45,128 nt of DNA from Streptantibioticus parmotrematis (GTDB lineage: Bacteria; Actinomycetota; Actinomycetes; Streptomycetales; Streptomycetaceae), in the NCBI RefSeq assembly GCF_019890615.1, contig NZ_JAINVZ010000037.1:1-45128 (forward strand), in the 5' to 3' direction. Shown one piece after another: positions 35,013 to 45,128 of the stretch (positions are counted from its first letter, which is position 1; each line of letters opens with the position of its first letter). The notes beneath the pieces were generated by a model. That model was not told the origin of the DNA and searched no databases. It saw nothing but the letters and a program-made list of their open reading frames with translations. Position numbers and translations under genes: made by a program.

Positions 35013-37231
35013 GTGGAGAACGAGACCCACTACGCCGACGCCGTGATCGACAACGGCTCCTTCGGCACCCGCACCATCCGCTTCGAGACCGGCCGCCTGG
35101 CCCGCCAGGCCGCCGGTTCCGCGGTGGCCTACCTGGACGACGAGACCATGGTCCTGTCGGCCACCACCGCCTCGAAGCACCCCAAGGACCAGCTCGACTT
35201 CTTCCCGCTCACGGTGGACGTCGAGGAGCGGATGTACGCGGCCGGCCGCATCCCCGGCTCGTTCTTCCGCCGTGAGGGCCGCCCCTCCGAGGACGCCATC
35301 CTCACCTGCCGTCTGATCGACCGCCCGCTGCGCCCCTCGTTCAAGAAGGGCCTGCGCAACGAGATCCAGGTCGTCGCCACGATCATGGCGCTCAACCCCG
35401 ATCACCTCTACGACGTGGTCGCCATCAACGCCGCCTCCGCCTCGACGCAGCTGGCGGGCCTGCCGTTCTCCGGCCCGATCGGCGGCGTGCGCGTCGCGCT
35501 GATCCGCGGCCAGTGGGTGGCGTTCCCGACCCACAGCGAGCTGGAGGAGGCCGTCTTCGACATGGTCGTCGCCGGTCGCGTCCTGGAGGACGGCGACGTC
35601 GCGATCATGATGGTCGAGGCCGAGGCCACCGAGAAGACCATCAAGCTGGTCGAGGGCGGCGCCGAGGCGCCGACCGAGGAGATCGTGGCCGCGGGTCTGG
35701 AAGCGGCCAAGCCGTTCATCAAGACCCTGTGCAAGGCGCAGTCGGAGCTGGCCGCCAAGGCCGCCAAGCCGACCGGCGAGTTCCCGATCTTCCTCGACTA
35801 CCAGGACGACGTCCTGGAGGCGCTGACCGCCGCCGTCCGCGACGAGCTGGCCCAGGCGCTGACCATCGCGGGCAAGCAGGAGCGCGAGGCCGAGCTGGAC
35901 CGGGTCAAGGGCCTGGCCGCCGAGAAGCTGCTGCCGCAGTTCGAGGGCCGCGAGAAGGAGATCTCCGCCGCCTACCGCGCGCTCACCAAGAAGCTGGTGC
36001 GCGAGCGCGTCATCAAGGACAAGGTGCGCATCGACGGCCGCGGTGTCACCGACATCCGCACCCTGTCCGCCGAGGTCGAGGTCGTCCCCCGCGTCCACGG
36101 CTCGGCGCTGTTCGAGCGCGGCGAGACCCAGATCCTGGGCATCTCCACGCTGAACATGCTGCGCATGGAGCAGCAGCTCGACACGCTCGCGCCCGAGACG
36201 CGCAAGCGCTACATGCACAACTACAACTTCCCGCCGTACTCCACCGGCGAGACCGGCCGCGTCGGCTCCCCGAAGCGCCGCGAGATCGGCCACGGCGCGC
36301 TGGCCGAGCGGGCGCTGCTGCCGGTGCTGCCGGCCCGCGAGGACTTCCCGTACGCCATCCGCCAGGTCTCCGAGGCGCTGGGCTCCAACGGCTCGACCTC
36401 GATGGGCTCGGTCTGCGCCTCCACCATGTCGCTGCTGAACGCCGGTGTGCCGCTCAAGGCCCCGGTCGCCGGTATCGCCATGGGCCTGATCTCGCAGGAG
36501 ATCGAGGGTGAGACGCACTACGTGACGCTGACCGACATCCTCGGCGCCGAGGACGCGTTCGGCGACATGGACTTCAAGGTCGCGGGCACCAAGACCTTCG
36601 TCACCGCGCTCCAGCTCGACACCAAGCTCGACGGCATCCCGGCCTCCGTGCTGGCCGCCGCGCTCAAGCAGGCCCGCGACGCGCGCCTGCACATCCTGGA
36701 CGTGATGAACGAGGCCATCGACGTCCCGGACGAGATGTCCCCGAACGCCCCGCGGATCATCAGCATCAAGATCCCGGTGGACAAGATCGGCGAGGTCATC
36801 GGCCCCAAGGGCAAGATGATCAACCAGATCCAGGAGGACACCGGCGCCGAGATCGCCATCGAGGACGACGGCACGGTGCTGATCGGCGCGTCCGAGGGCT
36901 CGGCCGCCGAGGCCGCCCGCGCGACCATCAACGGCATCGCCAACCCGACGATGCCCGAGGTCGGCGAGCGCTACCTGGGCACGGTCGTCAAGACCACCAC
37001 CTTCGGTGCCTTCGTCTCGCTCATGCCGGGCAAGGACGGTCTGCTGCACATCTCGCAGATCCGCAAGCTGGCCGGCGGCAAGCGCGTGGAGAACGTCGAC
37101 GACGTCCTCGCGGTCGGCAGCAAGGTGCAGGTCGAGATCGCCGAGATCGACCAGCGCGGCAAGCTCTCGCTCATCCCGGTCATCGAGGGCGAGGACGGCG
37201 ACGCCGAGGCGGCGAAGGACGAGTCCGCCAA

Positions 37232-37235
<4 letters not shown>
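35013..37235 (+). CDS. pnp: Polyribonucleotide nucleotidyltransferase (PNPase)
   Basis: PNPase degrades RNA 3' to 5' by phosphorolysis and adds 3' tails, the main tailing enzyme in Streptomyces. The 740-residue product has the first RNase PH domain ([20 protein letters not shown]), the helical linker, the second RNase PH domain ([30 protein letters not shown] and the conserved [16 protein letters not shown]), a KH domain (near 580-645, with [15 protein letters not shown]) and an S1 domain (near 652-725). GTG 35013 has AAGGAG 9 nt upstream. The stop overlaps the next start (GTGA), so the M16 peptidase is coupled to it. Confidence 0.98.
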
Positions 37236-39441
<2,206 letters not shown>

Positions 39442-39454
39442 TCGGCTGATCGTT

Positions 39455-39907
39455 GTGCGCGCGAAGATCACGTATTTCGTCACGGCCGCCGTGCTGCTCG
39501 TCTACTTCTACCTGGCGGGCAGCCGCGGCGTGATGCTCCTGCAACAGGGCACCGCGGTGACCATCCCGTTCGGCGTCGCCGTGCTGGTGCTGCCCCTCAT
39601 CGGCGTGTGGTTCCTCGTGCAGACCACGCGGTTCGCCACCAGCGCCGACCGGCTGGCGAGGGAACTGGACGCGGAGGGCGGCCTGCCGGTCGACGAACTG
39701 GTACGCACCCCCAGCGGCCGCATCGACCGGGACTCCGCCGACGCGGTCTTCGCCCGGCGCAAGGCGGAAGCGGAGACGTCGCCGGACGACTGGCGCTCGT
39801 GGTTCCGCCTCGCCGTCGCCTACCACGACGCCCGCGACACCCCGCGTGCCCGCAAGGCCATGCAGCGCGCGATCGCCCTGCACGACGGCCGCCCGGTCCG
39901 CGCCTGA
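39455..39907 (+). CDS. Small membrane protein with a TPR-like tail
   Basis: A 150-residue protein with two membrane helices (about residues 6-24 and 36-56) and a cytosolic part. The end, DDWRSWFRLAVAYHDARDTPRARKAMQRAIALHDGR, reads as one TPR-like helix pair. The family is conserved after dapB in Streptomyces as far as I recall, without assigned function. GTG 39455 lies 13 nt after dapB, so it is likely in the same operon; its ribosome binding site is weak. Confidence 0.8.
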   Translation: MRAKITYFVTAAVLLVYFYLAGSRGVMLLQQGTAVTIPFGVAVLVLPLIGVWFLVQTTRFATSADRLARELDAEGGLPVDELVRTPSGRIDRDSADAVFARRKAEAETSPDDWRSWFRLAVAYHDARDTPRARKAMQRAIALHDGRPVRA

Positions 39908-39952
39908 GCGCACGGACCGCGGCCCGCCCCGGGTACGCGGCCCTCGCCGGAC

Positions 39953-40504
39953 TCAGCCGCGGCGCAGGTCGGTCGCCCAGCCCTCGATGACGTCGGCCGC
40001 GACGTCGAAGGACTCCGACCGGCCCAGGAAGTCCGGGCTGTGGTCGGTCAGCACGGTCGGCAGCTCGCCGCCGTGCGCCTTGCGGACCACCAGGGCCTGT
40101 CCCTGAACGGTGCGCGGCAGCGCCAGCAACCGCACCGGCTGCTGCGCGGTACGCACCTCGACGCCGTCCCACGAAACGGTGTTCGTCCGCAGCAGCGTGG
40201 TGACCCGCAGGCCGTGCGCGCCGACCCAGACGCCGACGCGCAGCAGCCGCAGCGCGACCGCGATCACCACGACGCCCGACACCAGCAGGGTCACCGCGCC
40301 GGACGCGCCGACCGCCAGCCCCTCGATGAGCGCGGCGAACAGCAGGTAGGACGCCAGCACCAGCAGCAGCGACGCCGTCGCCACCCGCCACGGCCCCAGC
40401 TGGTACGGCCGGTGCCATCCCTCCACCGCCCGCCGCGAAGCGAGGTCCGCGGCCGCGAAGCGCTCGTCCTGGCCGGCGTCGGAGGTGAGGAAAGACAGGG
40501 GCAC
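39953..40504 (-). CDS. Membrane protein with PH-like domain
   Basis: A 183-residue protein. Residues ~40-95 contain two membrane helices (ATASLLLVLASYLLFAALIEG; GAVTLLVSGVVVIAVALRLL). The part after GVWVGAHGLRVTTLLRTNTVSWDGVEVR is typical of the bacterial PH-like (bPH) domain, here about 65 residues. GTG 40504 follows AAAAGGA at 9 nt. It is convergent with the preceding gene. Function unknown. Confidence 0.82.
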   Translation of the reverse strand: MPLSFLTSDAGQDERFAAADLASRRAVEGWHRPYQLGPWRVATASLLLVLASYLLFAALIEGLAVGASGAVTLLVSGVVVIAVALRLLRVGVWVGAHGLRVTTLLRTNTVSWDGVEVRTAQQPVRLLALPRTVQGQALVVRKAHGGELPTVLTDHSPDFLGRSESFDVAADVIEGWATDLRRG

Positions 40505-40683
40505 GGCGCGATGTCCTTTTCCAGCGGTGGATGTGCGCGGACCAGACCGGCCGCCCTCGATCGTTCCCGGGGCAGGCCGTGACCGGTGAGGCTACCAGCG
40601 CCGCGACGGACCATGGGGCCTCGTACCAGCCGCTCCCGTGCGGAGCTCGTACCGGCGGCTCCCGTGCGGAAAAGGACTCCGGC

Positions 40684-40926
40684 TCAGTGGTGGTGCGCGA
40701 CGTCCGCCTGCTGGGGCGCGGACCCGGGGGAGTGCTGCGCGTTGAGCGCGGGCGTGCCCAGGACCACGGCGCCCACCAGCCCGGCGACGACCGTGACCGT
40801 GGCGAATATGCGCCCGGCTATCTGGGACCGTGACGCGCGCTGCCGGGGTGGAGGCTCCACGTTGCTGCGGAAGCTGTCCGCCTCGGCCACGAAGGCGAAC
40901 GGAACGGGCTCTCCCCGGCGGAACAT
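40684..40926 (-). CDS. Small single-pass membrane protein
   Basis: An 80-residue protein, MFRRGEPVPFAFVAEADSF at the start, one membrane helix at about 48-67 and an outer tail ending HHH. ATG 40926 is preferred because GGGAGGAAG lies 6 nt upstream. No family is recognised. Codon use looks coding and a promoter candidate sits right upstream, so I think it is real. Confidence 0.6.
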   Translation of the reverse strand: MFRRGEPVPFAFVAEADSFRSNVEPPPRQRASRSQIAGRIFATVTVVAGLVGAVVLGTPALNAQHSPGSAPQQADVAHHH

Positions 40927-40943
40927 GGCGTCTTCCTCCCCGA

Positions 40944-40972
40944 ATCGTAGGCTGGTCTGCACCGGAAACGAA
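40944..40972 (-). promoter_or_regulatory. Candidate promoter of the small membrane-protein gene
   Basis: Minus-strand TTCGTT (40972-40967), a 17-nt spacer and TACGAT (40949-40944), ending 17 nt before the start codon. The -35 is weak. Confidence 0.35.
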
Positions 40973-41090
40973 CCGGGCCGCCGTTTGGTGCCCGATGTCC
41001 ATGATCTGCACCGGTCGTTGTATTTGACGCGATCCCGGCCTCCGGGGTTCCGGAGCGGCCCCGCCTCCAGCCCGGCACGATGCCGATCGA

Positions 41091-41096
41091 TAGGCT
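41091..41096 (+). promoter_or_regulatory. Candidate thyX promoter -10
   Basis: TAGGCT about 52 nt before the thyX start, a strong Streptomyces -10; no clear -35 17-18 nt upstream. Confidence 0.35.
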
Positions 41097-41147
41097 GGCC
41101 GTCGGCCCGGCCGGGTCCACCAGTGACGATTCAGGAAGTGTGCTCTC

Positions 41148-41885
41148 GTGCCCGACACCCCCTCCGAGACCTCCGTCTCTTTCCGCAGCGACGTGACCGT
41201 GGAACTGGTCAAGCACAACGCCGCGGACTCGGACGTGCTGTGGGCGGCCCGGGTCTCCACCGCGGGGGAGCAGTCCCTCGACGAGCTGGGCAAGGACCCC
41301 GAGCGGTCCAAGGGGCTCATCAACTACCTGATGCGCGACCGCCACGGCAGCCCGTTCGAGCACAACTCGATGACCTTCCTGGTCAGCGCGCCCATCTTCG
41401 TCTTCCGCGAGTTCATGCGGCACCGCGTCGGCTGGTCGTACAACGAGGAGTCCGGCCGCTACCGCGAGCTGCAGCCGGTCTTCTACGTGCCCGGCGAGGA
41501 CCGCAAGCTCGTGCAGCAGGGGCGCCCCGGCAAGTACGAGTTCGTACACGGCTCCCCGGAGCAGCACGCCGCCGTCTCCGAGACGATGCGCGCCTCCTAC
41601 CTGGAGTCCTACGAGGCCTACCAGCGGATGCTGAAGGACGGCGTCGCGCGCGAGGTGGCGCGGGCCGTGCTGCCCGTCGGGCTGTTCTCCTCGATGTACG
41701 CGACCTGCAACGCCCGCTCCCTGATGCACTTCCTCAGCCTGCGCACCAAGGACGACCGCGCCGCCGTGCCGTCGTTCCCGCAGCGGGAGATCGAGATGGT
41801 CGCGGAGCGGATGGAGGCGGAGTGGGCGCGGCTCATGCCGCTGACGTACGCCGCGTTCAACGCCAACGGCCGCCAGGCCCCCTGA
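41148..41885 (+). CDS. thyX: Flavin-dependent thymidylate synthase
   Basis: ThyX makes dTMP from dUMP using methylene-tetrahydrofolate, FAD and NADPH. The 245-residue product has the signature RHRVGWSYNEESGRY (residues 91-105), which is the RHRX7-8S ThyX motif, plus MRDRHGSPFEHNSMTF and the dUMP-binding LRTKDDRAAVPSFPQREI near the end. GTG 41148 has AGGAAG upstream. It lies close to dapA, but a promoter-like gap of 304 bp separates them. Confidence 0.97.
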   Translation: MPDTPSETSVSFRSDVTVELVKHNAADSDVLWAARVSTAGEQSLDELGKDPERSKGLINYLMRDRHGSPFEHNSMTFLVSAPIFVFREFMRHRVGWSYNEESGRYRELQPVFYVPGEDRKLVQQGRPGKYEFVHGSPEQHAAVSETMRASYLESYEAYQRMLKDGVAREVARAVLPVGLFSSMYATCNARSLMHFLSLRTKDDRAAVPSFPQREIEMVAERMEAEWARLMPLTYAAFNANGRQAP

Positions 41886-41987
41886 ACCGGCCCGGCGGAC
41901 CGACCCGCCCACGCGGGACCGGGGGAAGAAGAGCCCGCCCCGTGACAGGGCCGTTCCCCTGATGAACCAACGTCCAAAGTGTCCCAA

Positions 41988-42017
41988 TTGCGGGTATTAG
42001 TGACATTCATCTAGGCT
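41988..42017 (+). promoter_or_regulatory. Upstream dapA promoter
   Basis: TTGCGG (41988-41993), an 18-nt spacer and TAGGCT (42012-42017), a good match to the Streptomyces vegetative consensus. Confidence 0.55.
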
Positions 42018-42030
42018 TCAGAAACGGATT

Positions 42031-42066
42031 CCGGCGCTGCTTGGACCCCCGAGCAGGCAGCGCCGG
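42031..42066 (+). other. Leader hairpin in front of dapA
   Basis: CCGGCGCTGC (42031-42040) pairs perfectly with GCAGCGCCGG (42057-42066) over a 16-nt loop. A shorter CTGCT/AGCAG pairing competes. It would lie near the 5' end of the upstream transcript. Confidence 0.6.
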
Positions 42067-42176
42067 GGTCCCACCTCCCCCGCTCCCGCCCGTGTCAGGG
42101 CCCCGACGCGGCGGCGCGCAACCCTCGCGGACCTCACGGAAGGTCCCCAAGGGGGCACTCCGGTACCGGCTACGAG

Positions 42177-42182
42177 TAGCGT
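42177..42182 (+). promoter_or_regulatory. Start-proximal dapA -10 (possible leaderless transcript)
   Basis: TAGCGT ends 7 nt before the A of the ATG, the distance expected if transcription starts at the start codon. No Shine-Dalgarno is present close to the ATG, consistent with leaderless translation. Confidence 0.45.
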
Positions 42183-42189
42183 TGGACCC

Positions 42190-43089
42190 ATGGCTCCGAC
42201 CTCCACACCGCAGACCCCCTTCGGGCGGGTCCTGACCGCAATGGTCACGCCGTTCACCGCGGACGGCGCTCTCGACGTCGACGGCGCCCAGCGCCTCGCC
42301 GCCCATCTGGTGGACGCCGGCAACGACGGACTCGTCGTCAACGGCACCACCGGTGAGTCCCCGACCACCAGCGATGCGGAGAAAGAGCAGCTCGTACGGG
42401 CGGTGCGCGAAGCGGTCGGCGACCGCGCGTTCGTCGTCGCGGGCGTCGGCACCAACGACACCCGGCACAGCGTGGAACTCGCCCGCCAGGCCGAGAAGGC
42501 CGGCGCCCACGGCCTGCTGACCGTCACCCCGTACTACAGCAAGCCCACCCAGGAGGGCCTGTACCGGCACTTCACGGCGATCGCCGACAGCACCGGCCTG
42601 CCCGTGATGCTGTACGACATCCCCGGCCGCAGCGGCGTCCCGATCCAGACCGAGACGATCGTCCGGCTCGCCCAGCACCCGCGCATCGTCGCCAACAAGG
42701 ACGCCAAGGGTGATCTCGGCCGCGCCAGCTGGGCCATCGCCCGCTCCGGCCTCGCCTGGTACTCCGGCGACGACATGCTCAACCTGCCGCTGCTGTCGGT
42801 CGGCGCGGTCGGCTTCGTCTCGGTCGTCGGCCACCTCGTCTCGCCGGAGCTGCGCGACCTGCTGCACGCCTACCTCGCCGGTGACGTGGCCAAGGCCGCC
42901 GAACTGCACCAGCGCCTGCTGCCCGTCTACACCGGCATGTTCCGCACCCAGGGCGTGATCACCACCAAGGCCGCCCTGGCCCTGCGCGGGCTGCCCGGCG
43001 GACCGCTGCGGCTGCCGCTGGTGGAGCTCTCGCCCGAGGAGACCGAGCAGCTGAGGAAGGATCTCGCCGCCGGCGGGGTACAGCTCTGA
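42190..43089 (+). CDS. dapA: 4-hydroxy-tetrahydrodipicolinate synthase
   Basis: DapA condenses pyruvate with aspartate semialdehyde, the first step of the DAP/lysine branch; DapB (38689-39441) does the next one. The 299-residue TIM-barrel protein has VNGTTGESPTTSDAEK (GTTGES), LTVTPYYSKPTQEGLYRHF with the Tyr, MLYDIPGRSGVPI and the Schiff-base Lys in IVANKDAKGDLGR. The ATG fits a leaderless start. Confidence 0.97.
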   Translation: MAPTSTPQTPFGRVLTAMVTPFTADGALDVDGAQRLAAHLVDAGNDGLVVNGTTGESPTTSDAEKEQLVRAVREAVGDRAFVVAGVGTNDTRHSVELARQAEKAGAHGLLTVTPYYSKPTQEGLYRHFTAIADSTGLPVMLYDIPGRSGVPIQTETIVRLAQHPRIVANKDAKGDLGRASWAIARSGLAWYSGDDMLNLPLLSVGAVGFVSVVGHLVSPELRDLLHAYLAGDVAKAAELHQRLLPVYTGMFRTQGVITTKAALALRGLPGGPLRLPLVELSPEETEQLRKDLAAGGVQL

Positions 43090-43100
43090 CCAAAGACTTC

Positions 43101-43158
43101 ACAACTGAATACAGGCCAGAACAACCGAATACAGCCAGAACAACACCACTGACCAGAA
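43101..43158. repeat. A-rich direct repeats in the rnj leader
   Basis: Two near copies of ACAACTGAATACAGGCCAGA (from 43101 and from 43121), followed by a partial third (CACTGACCAGAAC). The segment is much richer in A than its surroundings and has little secondary structure. Confidence 0.7.
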
Positions 43159-43285
43159 CACCGCACGATCCACTCGCGCCATGTGTCCCACGGGACCGCC
43201 ACGCCGGGCCGGCAGAGCCCGCGGACCACTACGGGTCCGTACGGCGGCACCCTTGGGGATGTGGCGCGAGCGCCAAGGAGAACCT

Positions 43286-44971
43286 TTGAGCCATCCGCAT
43301 CCTGACCTCTCGGCCCCGCCGGCACTCCGCGAGGGGGCCCTGCGCATCACCCCCCTCGGCGGCCTCGGCGAGATCGGCCGCAACATGACCGTCTTCGAGT
43401 TCGGCGGCCGACTGCTGATCGTCGACTGCGGGGTGCTCTTCCCCGAGGAGGAGCAGCCCGGAATCGACCTGATCCTGCCGGACTTCACGTCCATCAGGGA
43501 CCGTCTCGACGACGTGGTCGGCATCGTGCTCACCCACGGCCACGAGGACCACATCGGCGCCGTCCCGTTCCTGCTGCGCGAGAAGCCCGACATCCCGCTG
43601 ATCGGCTCCAAGCTGACGCTGGCCCTGATCGAGGCGAAGCTCCAGGAGCACCGCATCCGGCCCTACACGCTGGAGGTCGAGGAGGGCCGCCGCGAGCGCA
43701 TCGGCCCGTTCGACTGCGAGTTCGTCGCCGTCAACCACTCGATCCCGGACGCGCTGGCCGTCGCCATCCGCACCCCCGCGGGCATGGTCGTGCACACCGG
43801 CGACTTCAAGATGGACCAGCTGCCGCTGGACGGCCGCCTCACCGACCTGCCCGCCTTCGCGCGGCTCGGCGAGGAGGGCATCGACCTGCTGCTGTCGGAC
43901 TCCACGAACGCAGAGGTCCCCGGCTTCATCCCGCACGAGCGCGACATCTCGCCGGTGCTGCGGCAGGTCTTCGCCAAGGCGGAGCGCCGCATCATCGTCG
44001 CCAGCTTCGCCAGCCACGTGCACCGCATCCAGCAGGTCCTGGACGCGGCGTACGAGTACGGGCGCCGGGTGGCGTTCGTCGGCCGCTCGATGGTCCGGAA
44101 CATGGGCATCGCCCGAGACCTGGGCTATCTGCGCGTCCCCGGCGGCCTGGTCGTCGACGTCAAGACGCTGGACGACCTGCCGGACGAGGAGATCGTGCTG
44201 ATCTGCACGGGCTCCCAGGGCGAACCGATGGCGGCGCTGTCGCGGATGGCCAACCGCGACCACCAGATCCGCATCGTCGAGGGCGACACGGTGGTCCTGG
44301 CCTCGTCGCTCATCCCCGGCAACGAGACGTCCGTCTACCGCGTGATCAACGGACTCACCCGCTGGGGTGCCAACGTCGTCCACAAGGGCAACGCCAAGGT
44401 GCACGTCTCCGGCCACGCGTCGGCCGGCGAGCTGCTGTACTTCTACAACATCTGCAAGCCGCGCAACCTGATGCCGGTACACGGCGAATGGCGCCACCTG
44501 CGCGCCAACGCGGACCTCGGCATCGCCACCGGCATCCCGAAGTCCCGCACGGTCATCGCCGAGGACGGCGTCGTGGTCGACCTCTACGACGGCGTCGCCA
44601 AGATCGTCGGCAAGGTCCAGGCGGGCTACGTGTACGTGGACGGCCTGTCGGTCGGCGACGTCACCGAGTCCTCGCTGAAGGACCGCCGCATCCTGGGCGA
44701 GGAAGGCATCGTCTCGGTCTTCGTGGTGGTGGACAGCAGCACCGGCAAGCTGGTGGGCGGTCCGTACATCCAGGCACGCGGCTCCGGCATCGAGGACACC
44801 GCGTTCGCCCCGGCCGTGGCGAAGATCGAGGAATCCCTGATGCGGTCCGCCAACGACGGCGTGGCCGACGTCCACCAGCTCCAGCAGCTGATCCGTCGCG
44901 CGGTGGGCAAGTGGGTCTCCGACACCTACCGCCGCCGACCGATGATCCTGCCTGTGGTGGTCGAGGTCTGA
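43286..44971 (+). CDS. rnj: Ribonuclease J
   Basis: RNase J is a metallo-beta-lactamase/beta-CASP nuclease with endo- and 5'-3' exonuclease activity in mRNA decay and rRNA maturation. The 561-residue product begins SHPHPDLSAPPALREGALRI, then TPLGGLGEIGRNMTVFE. The metal motif THGHEDHIG has His84, His86, Asp88 and His89. SDSTNAEVPGF and VHVSGHASAGEL (motif with the C-terminal His) mark the beta-CASP core. TTG 43286 is preferred: AAGGAG ends 5 nt before it and the family start begins there. Confidence 0.96.
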   Translation: MSHPHPDLSAPPALREGALRITPLGGLGEIGRNMTVFEFGGRLLIVDCGVLFPEEEQPGIDLILPDFTSIRDRLDDVVGIVLTHGHEDHIGAVPFLLREKPDIPLIGSKLTLALIEAKLQEHRIRPYTLEVEEGRRERIGPFDCEFVAVNHSIPDALAVAIRTPAGMVVHTGDFKMDQLPLDGRLTDLPAFARLGEEGIDLLLSDSTNAEVPGFIPHERDISPVLRQVFAKAERRIIVASFASHVHRIQQVLDAAYEYGRRVAFVGRSMVRNMGIARDLGYLRVPGGLVVDVKTLDDLPDEEIVLICTGSQGEPMAALSRMANRDHQIRIVEGDTVVLASSLIPGNETSVYRVINGLTRWGANVVHKGNAKVHVSGHASAGELLYFYNICKPRNLMPVHGEWRHLRANADLGIATGIPKSRTVIAEDGVVVDLYDGVAKIVGKVQAGYVYVDGLSVGDVTESSLKDRRILGEEGIVSVFVVVDSSTGKLVGGPYIQARGSGIEDTAFAPAVAKIEESLMRSANDGVADVHQLQQLIRRAVGKWVSDTYRRRPMILPVVVEV

Positions 44972-44983
44972 CGGTTCGTCACC

Positions 44984-45021
44984 GGAGGGGGTGCCCGGAT
45001 TTGCATCCGGACGCCCCCTCC
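44984..45021 (+). terminator. rnj terminator
   Basis: Arms 44984-44999 and 45006-45021 form a 16-bp stem with one G-T pair and one mismatch, loop TTTGCA, 12 nt after the stop. No T-tract. Confidence 0.85.
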
Positions 45022-45059
45022 AGTACGTTGGCACAACCGCCTCGACGAGCCGCACGGAA

Positions 45060-45128
45060 ACGTGTGTGCCGGTGAGGTCGGTAAAACCCCGGCGGTAATC
45101 GGATCGGAAATGGTCTGATAGAGTCGGA
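45060..45128 (+). other. Possible start of an rRNA-operon leader
   Basis: The last 30 bases (ending CTGATAGAGTCGGA) resemble a motif I recall from the leader upstream of 16S rRNA in Streptomyces. TAGAGT could also be a -10. The window ends before any rRNA. Confidence 0.35.

Larger units (their letters stand above)
41886..42189. other. thyX-dapA intergenic region
   Basis: 304 bp without a gene. It contains an AT-richer promoter segment (41988-42017), a perfect 10-bp stem (42031-42066) and a second, start-proximal -10 at 42177-42182. An AAGGGGG at 42148 is too far from the ATG to act as its ribosome binding site. Confidence 0.6.

Noticed and set aside
33384-37049. 1221-codon minus-strand open frame over eccD, rpsO and pnp
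   Set aside because: It is antisense to three firmly identified genes and encodes compositionally biased sequence.

Overview
The window is a very GC-rich actinobacterial chromosome segment. Its gene order (infB, DUF503 gene, rbfA, truB, large protease-like/ATPase gene, ribF, type VII secretion locus, rpsO, pnp, M16 peptidase, dapB, thyX, dapA, RNase J) together with frequent GTG/TTG starts and leaderless or short-leader promoters points to Streptomyces or a close relative in the Streptomycetaceae. Species cannot be fixed from the sequence alone.

Left flank (1-8860): the 3' part of infB, then a DUF503 gene, rbfA and truB (ribosome assembly and tRNA modification). A 1153-codon gene follows that joins a degenerate trypsin-like domain, a P-loop ATPase-like domain with Arg in place of the Walker A Lys, and a long helical tail. 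ribF closes the block and ends at a long terminator hairpin.

Centre (9000-34170): a complete ESX/type VII secretion locus in alternating transcription blocks. It holds an EspI-like MinD-type ATPase, an unknown protein, EccE, EccB, a first mycosin (MycP), a proline-rich single-pass membrane protein, a secreted GH20 hexosaminidase, two probable secreted substrates, a second mycosin, a WXG100 pair, a lipoprotein, a 725-aa WXG-type protein, a small helical protein, three-ATPase EccC and EccD. EccB/C/D/E with MycP form the membrane machine. The WXG100 pair and the YxxxD-bearing helical proteins are the likely substrates. The substrate half uses more A/T-ending codons than the core genes.

Right flank (34200-45128): rpsO and pnp with a structured intergenic region, an M16 peptidase coupled to pnp, dapB, two membrane-protein genes, a small membrane protein, thyX, dapA (with two promoter candidates) and rnj, whose terminator is followed by sequence resembling the start of a Streptomyces rRNA-operon leader.

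Most notable non-coding signals: a 26-bp-period array of ACGTATACGT-like palindromes after mycP1; a 16-bp minisatellite between two ESX substrate-type genes; an 18-bp repeat array before eccB; a DasR-like operator on the GH20 promoter; a perfect 17-bp hairpin inside the start of the M16 gene; and a hairpin whose arm overlaps the ribosome binding site of the 1153-codon gene.
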